In this document: positions 47,057-59,089 of the stretch, one piece after another
Numbering within the stretch: position 1 is the first letter of the stretch
How the letters are laid out: each line of letters begins with the position of its first letter
Assembly (NCBI GenBank): GCA_029449235.1
Contig: JANATG010000016.1
Location: 62,001-126,000, forward strand
Origin: Linnemannia schmuckeri
Lineage: Eukaryota; Mortierellomycota; Mortierellomycetes; Mortierellales; Mortierellaceae
Length of the DNA stretch: 64,000 nt
Direction: 5' to 3'
Notes under the pieces: model-generated
The model's database searches: none
Told to the model about the DNA's origin: nothing
What the model saw: only the letters and a program-made list of their open reading frames with translations
Program-made: the position numbers and the translations under genes

Positions 47057-47848
47057 GACGTCAAGTCGGATTGAGTTTTGAAATGAAGGAGAGATGGAAG
47101 ATGAAGAAAAGTCGTGAGATGCAGGAAAAAAAAAAGTGATGAGGGACAAGGGGAAAAGGAAAGTCGAGAGAAAATGGAAGGTATAGAGGACATGAGAGCA
47201 CAAACGTCAAGATAGGGGATAGGTCTTCGAGGCTGTTTGCTCGCTGTTCGTAAATTGTCTTTTGTCTGTGCGACCATGAGCAGACATAGGAGCATCTCTC
47301 ACCATGTACGGTGCCATCATCAAGAGCGACAAAAATATCAGCGTCCCTTCCCGATCACAACCGAGCTTGGATAGCGTATTAGTTCGCATCAAAGAAGGAA
47401 AAAGGCAGGATGCAATGAAATAGAAGAAAAGACTAGATCAACAAAGCGTGGTATAGCCATAAATAAGAATAAAAAATGAATATAGGACTAGTAATATGTC
47501 TTCTCTCTCTACGCTATCCTGCAGACGTCTCTGCCCCTTCTTCGGCGGCCAATTCCACCTACATCCAACCTAAAGTACAAACTTAATGGATATACATGGC
47601 AAGGGCCGGCTTCACCTACCGTTCTTGAACATTTTGGACTATAAAAATAGGAAAACCAGGTTCTGTTATTTTGTCTTCTCTTACCATAAAGAAAAGAGTC
47701 AACATCATCCGTTCTACATACACGCATACGCTAGCTCACTCACTCTCACTCACTCTCACTCACACACTTTCATTCGCACTTCTGATAAAAGTTAACAACC
47801 GTGCTCGCAAAAGTAGCCTGCCTCACCGTTTCCCTTTACAGCTATGTC
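47057..47848. promoter_or_regulatory. Divergent promoter region (copy 3 / ICMT-like gene)
   Basis: It separates two divergent genes and contains CACTCTCACT repeats at 47735-47765. A good acceptor (TTTCCCTTTACAG) ends just before the ICMT ATG, hinting at an upstream leader exon of that gene. Confidence 0.45.
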
Positions 47849-48647
47849 ATGGCATTCACTCCACCTCCCGCTTCCAAGGACACCACCACCCTCAATAAGG
47901 ACAAGGTCTTCACCACCGAACACAGTACCTTAACCACCTACGCCAACTCCTTCCCCTTGTTCATGTCTATGCTCGGTGTCCTGGAAGTCGCTCTCTACAT
48001 CGCCTTGATGTACAAGGGCGATATTAATGCACCCCAGAATTCGTTCGCTAGCAACCAAGGAATGGTTCAACTGGGAGAGCTCAAGACATGGCATGTTACT
48101 CTGACCCTTCTGTGTGTTTTTGGGTATGCTCTGAGAAAGTGGTGCTTTATCGCCTTGGATCGATTCTTCACCGTAAGCTAGAGTAATCTATTTTGTCGAT
48201 CCAGTTTCGTTAATGCAGAAGATTCTGATCTGTCCATGTTTTCTCATCGCTCATCCGCTTCGTTTATAGTATCAACTAACTATCCGCTCGGACTACAGAC
48301 TGGTCAAGACTGGACCCTACTACTACCTCCGTCACCCAAGATACACCGGCTTGCTCTTTGCAAATATCTACTTCCACGTCTTGGTCTTTTACTCTGGTAT
48401 TTGGACCGTCTTCGTTCAGTTCTCTGCCCTCATCCTTTCCGCGATTCTCCACACCACGACCTCAATCCCTGCCACCGTCTGGGGCATTGACGCCTGCATC
48501 GCGCCTCTGTCGTGGTACTGTGTCAACTTTGTGCGGATGGTTCTGTATCGGATCAAGAATGAGGAGAAGATGTTGGCGGGTCATTTTGTGAAGGAATGGG
48601 AGGTCTTTGCCAACCAACGCTCGCGCTTGTTCCTTCGTATCTATTAG
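47849..48647 (+). CDS. Isoprenylcysteine carboxyl methyltransferase (ICMT)-like membrane protein
   Basis: Exons 47849-48172 and 48270-48647 give 233 residues from the ATG of MAFTPPPASKD. The methyltransferase signature is VKTGPYYYLRHPRYTGLL, with RIKNEEKMLAGHF, KEWEVFANQRSRL at the C-terminus, as in ICMT/PEMT-like enzymes. Hydrophobic helices precede and lie between these motifs. True ICMT (Ste14) methylates prenylated CaaX proteins such as Ras in the ER. This protein is of similar size, but related SAM-dependent membrane methyltransferases share the motifs, so substrate is inference. A splice acceptor just upstream suggests an extra 5' exon, coding or UTR. Confidence 0.75.
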
Positions 48648-49662
48648 AACCCTGGTTTTCTGTATTTATCTCAGATCCTTCCTCAATCTTTGTGATATCG
48701 CGTATTTTAAGTGAAGTATTCATTTTTCTCTCTTGCTCTTGATCCACCATCAAAAAAATGAGTGTTGCTTTGATTGATGGACATTTCTTGAATATTCCTA
48801 GCTGCGCTCGATGGCCCCTTGTAATTACTTCCCCGGGAGGAAGGTTACCCATTTTTGTCAATCCTTTTGTTCTTTACATACGAGGCAAAGGAGAAGAACG
48901 AAAGCAATGCGATACAGCTACGCTTTAAGGTATAGTGCAAAACGAACGGGGGGTGCAAGGGGAGTCGCGCGATCTCATCTGCATAAAAAGAATTGCCCTT
49001 TCCCTCTTGATTTTTTATTCGTCTCGGCTAAGGCCCTTACTATCAGACGCATGCATACAAGGATGGCATTCCCAGGAGAGAAGGCGGAAAGAAGCGAAAT
49101 CGCCATTTGCACCTTTTTTTTTTGTGTAAATATGTGCAATGCGATCTCGTCGTCGCTGCGTAAATCGCGCAACACGCGCACAAAAAAAAATCGAGGTGCG
49201 AGATTTAGAGATCTGTTGAAGTATACTTCAAAGGGTATGTCCACTGAAATATCCGCAGATAAGAGGTCAATTTGAAAATGGAGTGTCCGCCCATCGTCAA
49301 ATAAATAGGTCTCAGTCAATCAATTCAATCAATTCAGTCAATGAAGGAGGGATGGCGAAATGGATCTAGTTCAACCAAGCGGGGCTAAGTCCTACCTCAT
49401 GGCGGAGCAATTCGTTAGGATTTGACTTTTGTGAGGCTATTTCCTTGCCAATTGAAGAAATGTTCAAAAAAGAGGTTTCGAATGACCATTTAAAATAGCT
49501 GGGGTTCATACAAAATTATTTGCTTGTTGTTCGAAAGAAAGAAAGACTGGAGAGGCGTAGAATAAACAACCAGGAAACGCGGATCAAAATATCCCATGCA
49601 CGCTACGACATGTTTATTCACAAAAACAATAGTTAGATATCCCTCCTTTGGTTAAACACCGA
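48648..49662. other. Intergenic region
   Basis: 3' flanks of the ICMT-like and F-box genes. Direct repeats of TCAATCAATTCAA type lie at 49314-49342. No gene or tRNA is seen. Confidence 0.5.
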
Positions 49663-50851
49663 TTAATTCGACTTCTCATCAGCGACTGATTCACCAACTC
49701 TCGCATCTAGTCGCTGAATATTAGATGCCGCGCGGAAGAGCTCGTCAGCTGCCGCTCTCGAAAACTTCCGGTACCAATCCAAACGCACATTTTCGAGTGT
49801 CGGGGCATGTTTCAATATAGCCGCCGTTGACAGGGGTCCAAACTCGTCTTCGTCTCTACTGCTCCAGGTCGTAGGGAGTCCTAGTGTCATCCATCCTGCC
49901 TTGCTAGAATTCAATAACTCTGCCAGCTCACCGTCTAGACAGTCGGCCCAGTTTTTCAGATACAGGTGCATGATTCGAGGACAGTAGCGAGAAAGGAGTC
50001 TTGAGAGCGGCCTGAGAGGAATGGGTCAGGTATGTATCTTGGAGAGAAAGAAGTTCGAGGCTGGGGCTGTTCTTGATGATGTATTCCATGGTCCGCTTGT
50101 TATAGTCGAAGGCGTAGTCATAAAAGCCCAGCTCTTTGAGACGAATGAAACGTGCCTCCTCTCCTTGACCATTTCGATCTTCAAAGTCAGAATCTGAATC
50201 ACCGCCTGACTGATATTCCATAGCTCGAAGATCCCGGTCATACTCTCGGGTGCCTTTGTTTGAATTCCACTCCTTCAATTCTAAATACACGATACTCTCC
50301 GGAATAACTTCAAGGAGCTGAATAAAGTCATAATTCTTTTCATCCAACATCTTCCCGGCCAGTTTGAGATGTATAAGGTGGCTGTTTCTTTTCAAAATAT
50401 TAATGAGAGATGACAGGTCGAGTGGCGGAACATAGACAAGCTTCCTTGACTTGAACGACGGCAAATCTGGTGCCGGGTACGGTCCAAGTTTGAGAACCCT
50501 GAGTCCTGTACAAGTAACACCTCGAGATGCCAGCAGTTCGACGGCCTCGTAATGCCTACAATCAAAGGTGTGAACAAATTGTCCGTTCCTGTCCAGACCA
50601 CCAGCCTTGATGCTCCGTTTAAGTTGCTGGAACCAGCTGTCTTTTTGGTCTTGCGTAGGCTGTTCGCTGGAGGCGCGGGACTGTGGTTCCCGGGGGCAGC
50701 GGAGCTGAACGTGTTTCCAGAGATGCGGGGTAAAGACGCGGAACCAATCTTTGCTAAGGGTAACACAGTAGTAGAGACCGCTGCGGTTGAGGTATGGACC
50801 GACCATGCTGATGCATTCGGGAGGGAGGGATGATATGGTAGTTCGGCGCAT
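49663..50851 (-). pseudogene. F-box/LRR protein gene with frameshift
   Basis: The first frame starts at 50851 with an F-box (SSLPPECISMVGPYL, YYCVTLSKDWFRVFTPHLW) and continues with leucine-rich repeats (LIHLKLAGKM, SIVYLELKEWN, RLKELGFYDYAF, SLELLSLQDTYL). Near 49990-50005 the homologous reading moves to another frame (LLSRYCPRIMHLYLKNWADC), which stops at 49663. A one-base insertion explains this. F-box proteins of this kind recruit substrates to SCF ubiquitin ligases and are numerous in Mortierella-type genomes. Intact relatives I recall are longer, so the 3' end may also be cut short. An assembly error at the indel is the alternative. Confidence 0.7.
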
Positions 50852-51903
50852 TGCAAAGTGAAGGTTTGGCGATTAAAGGGAAAAGAGTAAGAGTGGGTAG
50901 CAAAAGAAGAAGGCGTTGCAACAAAACAAGGAGAGGATGTAATATTTATCGATAAGCTGCGGACTTTGCTTTGCCAAAAGCAAACCGCCCCTTAACCTAC
51001 CTATCAAAAAAAGAGAGATGCTAATAAAACGTGAGAGGTTTCTGATGCCCTCGCCGGTACCTGAAATTATCTGTGCGCGCTTGTTGAGAAGGAACTAAGC
51101 CTAGGTATTCTTCTCTATCACCTTTTTCGCACTATCGCTCACGCATCGCTGTTTACACAAACAAATACTCCGTATGTGTGTTCAGCTCTGCATCCATGTA
51201 GTGCACTCCTTTTTCACCTTGACCAGAACAGTGAATAATTTTGCCGTGTAACCATTGGACATGGTTCGGCGGGACCAGACGTGCCGACGTCCACACTTTC
51301 TTGACAGGTGAGTTGGCGAAGTTTTAAACTGGCTGTCGACTCTTTATCTTCTTCTTTGTCTCTTTGTCCCCTCTTCCACTCACTCATTCATTAACTTATT
51401 CATACACTCATTCTCGTCCTCTACGTAATAAGACATTCATTTATTCAATTTCGCGTGCCCTTTCTTCACTTGTTTCCCCCTCCGCTTTTCGCCTGCCTCA
51501 CCACCGACGCCAGCAACAATCAAAAAAGACGCTCTCTTTCCACCAGCATCCGCCTGGCACAGAAAGAGAACCAAACGTCTCAATCAAGTACGGCCCTTCT
51601 TGTTCTCGCAAGCATTTACAAGCCATCCTTTTCTTCAACAGACTGTCCTACTTGTCAAAATAGGCATCTTTTCTGCATATAAACTAGCACGACTCTTGCA
51701 AACAGATAATAAGAATCACCAGCGACCTTCCTATCGTACCCAAGAACAACTCTCTCTTCTAAAACATATACTCCAGAACAAGAGCGACATACAACCAAGG
51801 TACAGAATGAAACCAGCTGTTAGATGTCTCCCTGCTTACTACTCTTCCTCCTATGATCTTTTTCTATGCTTTATCATTACCTGTATTTACTGAGGGTGTC
51901 GAC
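50852..51903. other. Intergenic region
   Basis: Promoters of the F-box gene and the NACHT relic. A CT-rich stretch and CACTCATTCATTAAC repeats occur at 51375-51415. No gene is seen. Confidence 0.5.
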
Positions 51904-53329
51904 ATGGATGACCATCCCAAGAGAAAGCGTCCTTTGAGCCAGGGGCCAAGCCATTTGACCTCTCCTAGTTTTACCAACCTCGATATTCCCACAAAGAAAA
52001 TCCGCTTGGCCAGAGATGAAATTGGTATTGAGGTTGTCGACAACAACCCAGCTCCTATCGACAGCCGTAACATTGTGGGTGACAATGCATTGGTGACGCT
52101 AGGAGACAGTACAACTGAAATCGCTGATCAGGACAAGCTCATTCAGTTAGATCTACTTAACCGCAAGGGTCAGTGAGACACCAAGATGGCGATCAGTTGC
52201 AGGAGCACTTATCTCAATCAAGACTATCAAGAGCGATTTCAACCACAGCCAGTTGACCGATACCGCCCTGCTACACCCCATCTCTTTCAGGAGGCTGACA
52301 TCGTCCCTTTTCCAAGCGACCAGATCAAGGCCTATGTAGAACAGTTTGTACGAGGAACAAGAGGTGCATGAACTGTTCGACAGTCAAGCAGCCTTGAACG
52401 CGAAGGAATACCTGGACAAACTAGAGACGATCCCAGATTTGATGGCGCTAGTCAAGGACCTGTTCTTGCTGACTGTCACGCTCAAGGCTCTGCCAGCCGT
52501 AGTCAGTGATAACTGACATCTCCAACATCAGGATGACTCGACTCTCTCTTTATCACTCTTTTGTCAACCCGTGGGTTCTGCTTGGCAAACTCCGGCTACT
52601 ATCAATGAAGATGGACGCAGGGGAGATGGACATATCGGAAGGACTTCTTGATAACGGATTTTCAAACGTCGTCATTGGCTTCCTGAAGGATGTGGCAACC
52701 GCCATATTTCGCGAACAGGACGAGAACCCGATTATCATTCTCCAAGAGGAAAGACGGCATATGGAAATTCAAGTTTTTTGGCCTCCAATCCGAGTTCAAA
52801 TTGTTGCGCAAGTCCAGCCCTTTGACGTGCGCCGGGGTTCAATATTAGTTAATCCATGCATCGTTACTGAAAGTTTTTTTTCGTTCGTCATATCATCGAG
52901 ACTACGCTCAATCTGGACTTCGCTGACTATCATTTGACACGGAGAAACCTTGTTGGAAAATTTTCAGTCATGCCGTTCCTAGTCGAGTTCGCATAGTTAG
53001 AACTCGATTTTCAACAGCGCATTCTACAGTTCATCGAGCAATCCAAGGCCGATGTCCGAGCTAGCTAGACTGCCGCGAATGCGATCACCATACTGGTCAA
53101 GTCCGGTGTTAGCTTTGAAGGCGCGAATCTTCAAAACTTAAGAATTTGTGGAGCAAATTTGATCAAGGGAACGCTTGCAGGCGCACAACTGCAGGGAGCA
53201 ACTCTCACTGGATGCGGTATTTTTGGGACCAACCTTCGGCACGTAGACTTAAGTAAAAAGACCTTAAGCAATATAAAGTTTGACTATGCCATGCACTTTC
53301 GAGCGCAGAGACCCCAGAATTTGGCCTGA
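51904..53329 (+). pseudogene. NACHT (STAND NTPase) - pentapeptide-repeat protein relic
   Basis: An intact N-terminal piece (51904-52176, MDDHPKRKRPLSQG...) is followed directly by NACHT core sequence AISCRSTYLNQDYQERFQPQ, PHLFQEADIVPF, IKAYVEQFVR, so the P-loop segment is missing. Then in other frames come EVHELFDSQAALNAKEYLDKL, LFLLTVTLKALPAV, IRMTRLSLYHSFV and GLLDNGF. The end (from about 53075) has pentapeptide repeats: VSFEGANLQNLRICGANL, AGAQLQGATLTGCGIFGTNL. At least three frame changes and stops are present. Proteins of this architecture are signal-transducing NTPases with WD40 or pentapeptide C-termini, linked in fungi to self/non-self recognition. This copy cannot be functional. Confidence 0.8.
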
Positions 53330-54950
53330 GAAGGACGAGCAGAATGAATATGAAGCAACCGTCTGGCTCGCTGACTGCGGATGGGTATTCACAGAGACCA
53401 TCTTCGACAACGCGATCGGGTTGAGTGACATTCAGAGGTTGCCGATTGAGCGCAGACATACTGGTCTTACAACAAAATTGAATTTTGATCTTTTAGTCCC
53501 TCATATTATTCTTGTAAAGCAGCAAGAACTGCTGGCAAGGCAATTCTTATGGGAGAAAAATAAACGTACGGCTGTTGCATAAGGACAATCTAGATCTGAT
53601 ATTAATCTCAAAAGTGCTTGTTTGTCATACACATAGTATTTTTTTACGTGCTTGGAAGTGAAAAATGTATCATTTTTTCCTAGAGCGATTTCTATAGACA
53701 CCCTCATTGTGCTGTCGTATCGAACAATAGGACCGGGAGCGGTTTTTCGTTAACAAGGCAAGATAGAGACAGTGGGGTGCAAATATGACCAAATAACTTA
53801 TGGTAAAGCTTTATTCTCTGCCTGTCTCATGTTCAAGGTCAACAATCAAGTCAGTCGAATGGATGCCGCCAACTTTCCATGCGATTAACAAAAAGAAAGT
53901 ATAATACAGCACGAACCAACCATGGATCTTCCGAGGTTAGACAATTCTCATCTGACAACGACCATTGAGATCCTTGACACCAACGACGTCGAACGTCCTT
54001 GACTCTAACAAATATGAACTTTTTCTATTTTTTCTTGCTGGTTGTGATATATTCTGTTTTCATTTTATTCGGCGGGAATGTTTTTTATTTTTCAGTTGAT
54101 TGATAGCCAAGATAGACCGCTACCTTGGCTATCGTTGCCACACGAGAGTAGTATGCCATTAACTTTGTTTTTATTATAGAACGGGGCCAAAGGGGTTAAA
54201 CGAGTCCGTAGCAAAATTAGTAACACAGTCGCATTGACCGTCTGCATTTTAGTGTCATTGTTATCGCATGGGCAGACCTGATTCCAGACCACAGCTCTTA
54301 GTCAAGATTCACTTCTAATTTTGGACAGGGGAACCTCGCTCACCCTAAGTCCTATCTACATTTCCGTTCCAATGCGCGCTGGATGATGCAAAATAACATG
54401 ATGGCAATGACAAATGTTCCATCCCTATCGACGGAGGAATGCCCCTTTTTCTATTTCTCCCTCTCTCCCCCTCTTTCTCCTTTTTTTTCTTTCTCTCTCT
54501 CGTCGGTATGGAACCAGTCGCAGTTTCACTCCTTTTTTGTTCTTCTACTCTACCCCTCTTCCTTCGCCACACCTACACGTATATTCCTCCAAAGACACCT
54601 CTCAAGGGACATGAAGGAGAAAGAGAAAGCGACACTCCATATTTTGTGTATTCTCGCATGAACATCATTTACACCGACCTTCATTCTTTCCTGTCCCTTA
54701 CTTCTCCCTTACTACACCATCAAGTCCCAGATCATTCTTACATTCATTGCCTCCCTATTTGAGGAGAGATTCTCCCTCATCCTCGTTTTCTCTTGTTTTT
54801 CCTTCCTTCTTTTCTTTTTTTCCTTCTCTCTTTGTCTTCATTTCCCGCTCTTGTCACCCGCTGACGAACGCTTTTGCTTTTCTTCACCTTTCTTCTCCTT
54901 TACGACATACCTCACATAACAAAATTCAACACATCCCTCGCGTGCGCATT
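53330..54950. other. Intergenic region
   Basis: Flank of the NACHT relic and promoter of the next gene. The 54440-54900 part is strongly CT-rich and precedes the ATG at 54951. The frame at 53280-53582 has no family signal. Confidence 0.45.
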
Positions 54951-56315
54951 ATGAAGTTTCTGCTACGACTTTCTCTAGCAACCCTCCTAATCGCATCCAC
55001 CTTCGCCGCCGGTGGAACCTCCAAGGCAGCAGGGAACGCGATCCAAATTTTCATCAGCGATCCCCAAATCCAAGCCATAGCTCCGCACCTCGTCCAACAA
55101 CTCTCTTCCTCCTCCTCTGCCTTCTCCCCCTACAACCAAGATGGAACACCTCTTTCAACCTCCTCGATAGCAGATACCAAGATTCCGCTCCTGAACGACA
55201 TCATTGAGATTGTTTCCATGACCATCTTTAACGCCAAGACCGCAGACTGGTCCCGCCTCGAGGCTGCCAAACTCCAAGCGATTCAGCAACATGGCGAGGA
55301 GGCGGTTAACCTCTCGGGGGATTTGAATGCGATGGATATGCATCATGCGGCTGTGCTTGTCAAGACGATTTATGATACCGTTATTCATATCCCGGCGGCA
55401 AATAAGGCTACCTATGCGGCGCGGGCTGAGGATCCAAAGACCAAGAAGTCAAGTGGATCGTTTTGGGATTTCTTGGGGTTTGGACTTGTGAAGAGCTTGG
55501 AGGTGGTGAACGGCGTCAAGGCGTTGGTGAGTCCCGAAAGTTTTGGTTGTGAGACGGATGACGAGGCATACCTCCATGGGGTGAATGAAGTCGTTTATTA
55601 CTCTTCTTTGACTGACGGACTCGCAGGAGGAACCCTTGCTGCCGCACCCGCAGACAGTGCCGTGAAATCCCTGGGTCTGGGCACTATCATCGCCTCTGTT
55701 GGAAAATTGGCTATTGAACTTCACATGGCACAAGCAGTAGCCCGACTTGCAGACCTGAACCCCGCCGACGACGCCGTCCGGGCCATGATCTACCTGACCC
55801 TTGCGGCCAGCTCTCCACACGACGAGATCGCCCAGACTGCGCGAGATCTGTTCAACATCAAGCGACACAACCTCCTCTCTCGCGTCCCCTTCGGAACTCT
55901 CAAATCCCTCGAAGATACCAGTGCGTTGGCGTTAATGACTCGGGGCGCGGGACATGCTAACGGAAGTGGAGGGCCAAAACTGTTTTCTGGGGTCCCGGTG
56001 TTGAGAAACCTGTTTACGTTCAGTAATGATGTGTTGGGCGCGAATTCGTTGGGGGCAGTTGTCAAGTTTGTGTTTTGTCCCGAGATCGATGGTCTCAAGC
56101 AGCCTATTGTCACTCCTGGTGGTGCGACGGGGCAACAGAGAATGCAGAAGAATGAGCAACAGAAGCAGGAGAAGAAGAGGCAAGAACAAGAACAGGATCA
56201 TGAGCAAAAGGTGTTGAAGATTGCGAAAAGGTCGTTGAGACGGGAGGAGGCTATCAAGAACGCCATGTTCCTCGCAAAGCAGCGAGCTGAGGCTGCACAG
56301 GACAAAGAACTGTAA
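54951..56315 (+). CDS. Secreted protein of unknown function (weak EcsC-like character)
   Basis: Single exon, 454 residues from the ATG at 54951, which starts a clear signal peptide (MKFLLRLSLATLLIASTFAA). An in-frame upstream ATG would hide it, so it was not used. The mature protein is helical with Ala/Leu-rich segments; the region SFWDFLGFGLVKSLEVVNG to NPADDAVRAMIYLTLAASSP faintly recalls EcsC domains, but I do not claim it. The C-terminus (about residues 390-454) is a charged Gln/Glu/Lys coiled-coil (QQKQEKKRQEQEQDHEQK). No transmembrane anchor follows. A 31-nt T run lies 60 bp after the stop. Function unknown. Confidence 0.7.
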   Translation: MKFLLRLSLATLLIASTFAAGGTSKAAGNAIQIFISDPQIQAIAPHLVQQLSSSSSAFSPYNQDGTPLSTSSIADTKIPLLNDIIEIVSMTIFNAKTADWSRLEAAKLQAIQQHGEEAVNLSGDLNAMDMHHAAVLVKTIYDTVIHIPAANKATYAARAEDPKTKKSSGSFWDFLGFGLVKSLEVVNGVKALVSPESFGCETDDEAYLHGVNEVVYYSSLTDGLAGGTLAAAPADSAVKSLGLGTIIASVGKLAIELHMAQAVARLADLNPADDAVRAMIYLTLAASSPHDEIAQTARDLFNIKRHNLLSRVPFGTLKSLEDTSALALMTRGAGHANGSGGPKLFSGVPVLRNLFTFSNDVLGANSLGAVVKFVFCPEIDGLKQPIVTPGGATGQQRMQKNEQQKQEKKRQEQEQDHEQKVLKIAKRSLRREEAIKNAMFLAKQRAEAAQDKEL

Positions 56316-56367
56316 TTCTACCCTTTCGGTTTGTTCATAGAACCTTCTCATCCATAGCCAGCATAGC

Positions 56368-56403
<36 letters not shown>

Positions 56404-56718
56404 CTTTCAATTGATAATAGATGCCTCTTCGACGCGTTCGCTTTATGTGTATGCCAACCTTTAAATTTCCTGTGTTTCTATCTCTTCTTCCTCTTCGCAC
56501 ACGACCCTTGAGCCTGAAACATAAAATTGAAATCAACCTTCGTTCCTAAATGGATCGGTAAACATAGCTAAGCCACTCTTGACTACTTTCCCGCTTCCCT
56601 TTCACCAGCCAACTTTGCCCCTCGGACACAATAAACAAGGCACACCCATTCTTCAACGGCCTTTCTTTCCATTACTCGCTACCACCTACTTCACCACAGC
56701 ACACAACACACAGCAAGG
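56316..56718. other. Intergenic region with poly-T run
   Basis: T at 56373-56403 (31 nt), directly 3' of the secreted-protein gene. A CT-rich promoter precedes the mL50 ATG. No gene is seen. Confidence 0.55.
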
Positions 56719-58011
56719 ATGCAGCAGACACGGTCATTATTCACCCTGATCACCAGGGTCCCCCTCCGCGCCACCACCACCTTCACACCATACAGAGTCT
56801 CCGCATCAGCATCCCTCCACACCACAACCTTGTCCGCAGAGGAGGAGAAACGTGGATTCCTTTCAAGACTCAACCCTTTCGCCAAGACAACACCTAAAGA
56901 GGATGTGAAGAGCTCACCGGCACAGGTTGCCAAGGCCCAGGAGGAATTGAATGTCGAAATTGAGGAGGAAGAGGCTCCCGTCCCTAGGTAAACAACTTGT
57001 AGTAGGACTACACTCGCTTTTTTTCGTTTTTGGTTGTTGACTGAACTGGGTCTACGGGAGCAGGAGACGGCATATAGACGATGTTGCAGGAATAACGGAA
57101 GCGACAGGATACCGTAGACTCATGAAGCTACTTTTTTCATCAATAACGAGGATGCACAACATACAGAAGAACCACGGGAGAGACTCTCACGCCAGGATCA
57201 CTCGTTATTCTGCAAGAAACACGGAAAACTGACCAACGTCCACATATCCCGATCTCCGGTCAAATAATATCTTGTAACTAGCTGGAAGAGCGAGCGCAAG
57301 GATCTGAGCGCTGAGGAACTGGAAGAGTCGATCCGCTCGGCCGCTGCTCCCTTTGTCAACACTGCCGCCGGTACTTACCTCAACAAGATCCAACTCGACA
57401 ACCCCAAGATCAAGTTCCAGGCACGTTTCTTTTCTTGATTTTTTTCTTTGTGATTGATTTGTTTGTGTGTGCTGTGGTTGTTTGTTGTATCGAAGATGTA
57501 CTTTTGAACGTTGAGCGCAGAGATGTGTTTTGCTAACCAATTGACTCTTTTGCTTTTTCATCCTCTCTTTTATGTAATTCCTCTTGCACTGGACACACGG
57601 ACCTGGATACAACATATATCTTTACATGGACGGCACCAATCACCTCCTCTTCAATATTCACCATACCGGAAAACACCAACAACCTTCCACCAAACAACCA
57701 ACCAACCACTTCCCAACGTAACAAAAAACGCCAACAAACAGGTCATGAAGGCGATCGCAGTGCAAACCGGCCACGAGATCCCCAACAAGGACATTGCGTC
57801 CATCCACACCCTCAAAGACATCCACTCCACTCTCTTCTCCCTCACCACCGCCGCCCAGAACGCTTCGGAAAACCCCAAGGGCCACGTCGTTGCAGAATGG
57901 TTCCAAAAGAACCAATCCTCCTTGCCTCCTAATATGGTGTTCATTCCTTATGTTAAGGCTAGGGGTGTGAAGGCTGAGGATCGTAAGCGTACTAACAAAC
58001 GCTTCTTGTAA
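56719..58011 (+). CDS. Mitochondrial large-subunit ribosomal protein mL50
   Basis: Exons 56719-56987, 57282-57420 and 57742-58011 give 225 residues. The N-terminus (MQQTRSLFTLITRVPLRATT) is basic and hydroxylated without acids, as in a mitochondrial presequence. The domain has YLNKIQLDNPKIKFQVMKAI, TGHEIPNKDIASIHTLKDI and a C-terminal block, fitting the L50 mitochondrial family. It is part of the mitoribosome. Intron 2 must begin GCACGT (exon end CAG) to keep the frame, so it is a GC-AG intron. The acidic EIEEEEAPVPR segment precedes intron 1. Confidence 0.75.
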
Positions 58012-58516
58012 GAAGGGTCATTGCTTGGGATTTAGGAGGAGGGAGTAAAAGGGAGGGAGGAAGTATGGTGTTCCTGGTGGAGAAGGAAACGCTAGTTCGT
58101 GTTTTTTTCAACTTGTTATTATTTGCATTAAAGGCATTAAATAGATCATCAAAAAAAGTAATAGGTATTGTACAAATGACTACAGCGCTATGACAAAAAA
58201 AGAGCTACAAAGTGTATATCTGCGTCAGCAGAACGGGCTATTGCTGTCGACTGGCGCTGGTCTCAGTATTGGCGCGAAGACAGAGGGATATATTGATGGA
58301 CACAGGAGAGAAGACTTTCAGCCAGAGCTGATCCTTTGGTCTTGTGACACTTGCGGCACGGGTGAATATGATCCGTTTATGACCCTGCCACGCCCAGATA
58401 TTCTCTCTGTCAGTTACATCCGTGGACTTGCACTCCCAACTTGCCCACTCAACCTCTCTGCCGCCCCCCCCGCCCCCCCCAATTTCAAACCTACTTCCTC
58501 ACTTCTGACTCCAAGC
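58012..58516. other. Convergent intergenic region
   Basis: Between the mL50 stop (plus) and the DUF202 stop (minus). It includes a poly-C patch (58467-58480). No gene is seen. Confidence 0.5.
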
Positions 58517-59089
58517 TCAACTGAGCTTCATGATAAGAATAAACATGATAACATAGGCCACAGTCGTAACGCCCGTCGTCATCATAACCCAAAACCCACT
58601 CGTCTCAAACGGTTTCCGTTGATCAAACACGTCCCCCGCCGCCTTGCGTCTCAACACAGAAATCCCGAGCATAGCCATCCCAAAGGCCACAAAGATGATG
58701 CCAATCTTGTTGAAGGATTTTGTGAAGAGGCGGATAATGATCATCCCCATGGAGAAGGATTTCATGGCTGTGCGCCAGTATGCTCCGTCGAATGTTCTTT
58801 CACGAGCTATTAATGGTTTGGGTTACGAGTAGGGGAGAGATAAAGGAGGAGACAGAGGGGTGAAAAGTAGGGCATTGTTAGCGGTATGAATATGAGAGAT
58901 CTCGAAGTGAGGCTCTTTTTTTCCTATTCTAGAGCTGTGTGTTTGTTGTGTATGTGTGAATAAGGTATGGGTACTATGAGTGTTACCTCGGATCTCGACG
59001 AGCTCTTCTTCGGTGATGTTGAGTGATCGGGCTCGATGACCGCGGTAGAGACGGTGTTTCCGAGGACCCATGAATTTTGGATGCGCCAT
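58517..59089 (-). CDS. DUF202 (YidH-like) small membrane protein
   Basis: Minus-strand exons 59089-58987 and 58806-58517 give 130 residues. The DUF202 signature is ARERTFDGAYWRTAMKSFSM with an RT pair, then helices MGMIIIRLF, KIGIIFVAFGMAMLGISVL and GVTTVAYVIMFILIM. The N-terminus (KFMGPRKHRLYRGHRARSL) is basic and likely cytosolic. In fungi DUF202 domains occur as small vacuolar proteins and in the VTC polyphosphate polymerase complex (Vtc1). This protein lacks SPX and TTM domains, so it is Vtc1-like only in size. Role unknown. Confidence 0.75.

Noticed and set aside
47801..47848. GTG start extending the ICMT-like protein upstream
   Set aside because: The sequence before the ATG ends in a good splice acceptor (TTTCCCTTTACAG), so it is probably intron.
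53280..53582. Frame after the NACHT relic
   Set aside because: Only its beginning overlaps relic sequence; the rest shows no recognisable domain.
54747..54950. N-terminal extension of the secreted protein at 54951
   Set aside because: It would bury a clear signal peptide behind CT-tract-encoded residues.
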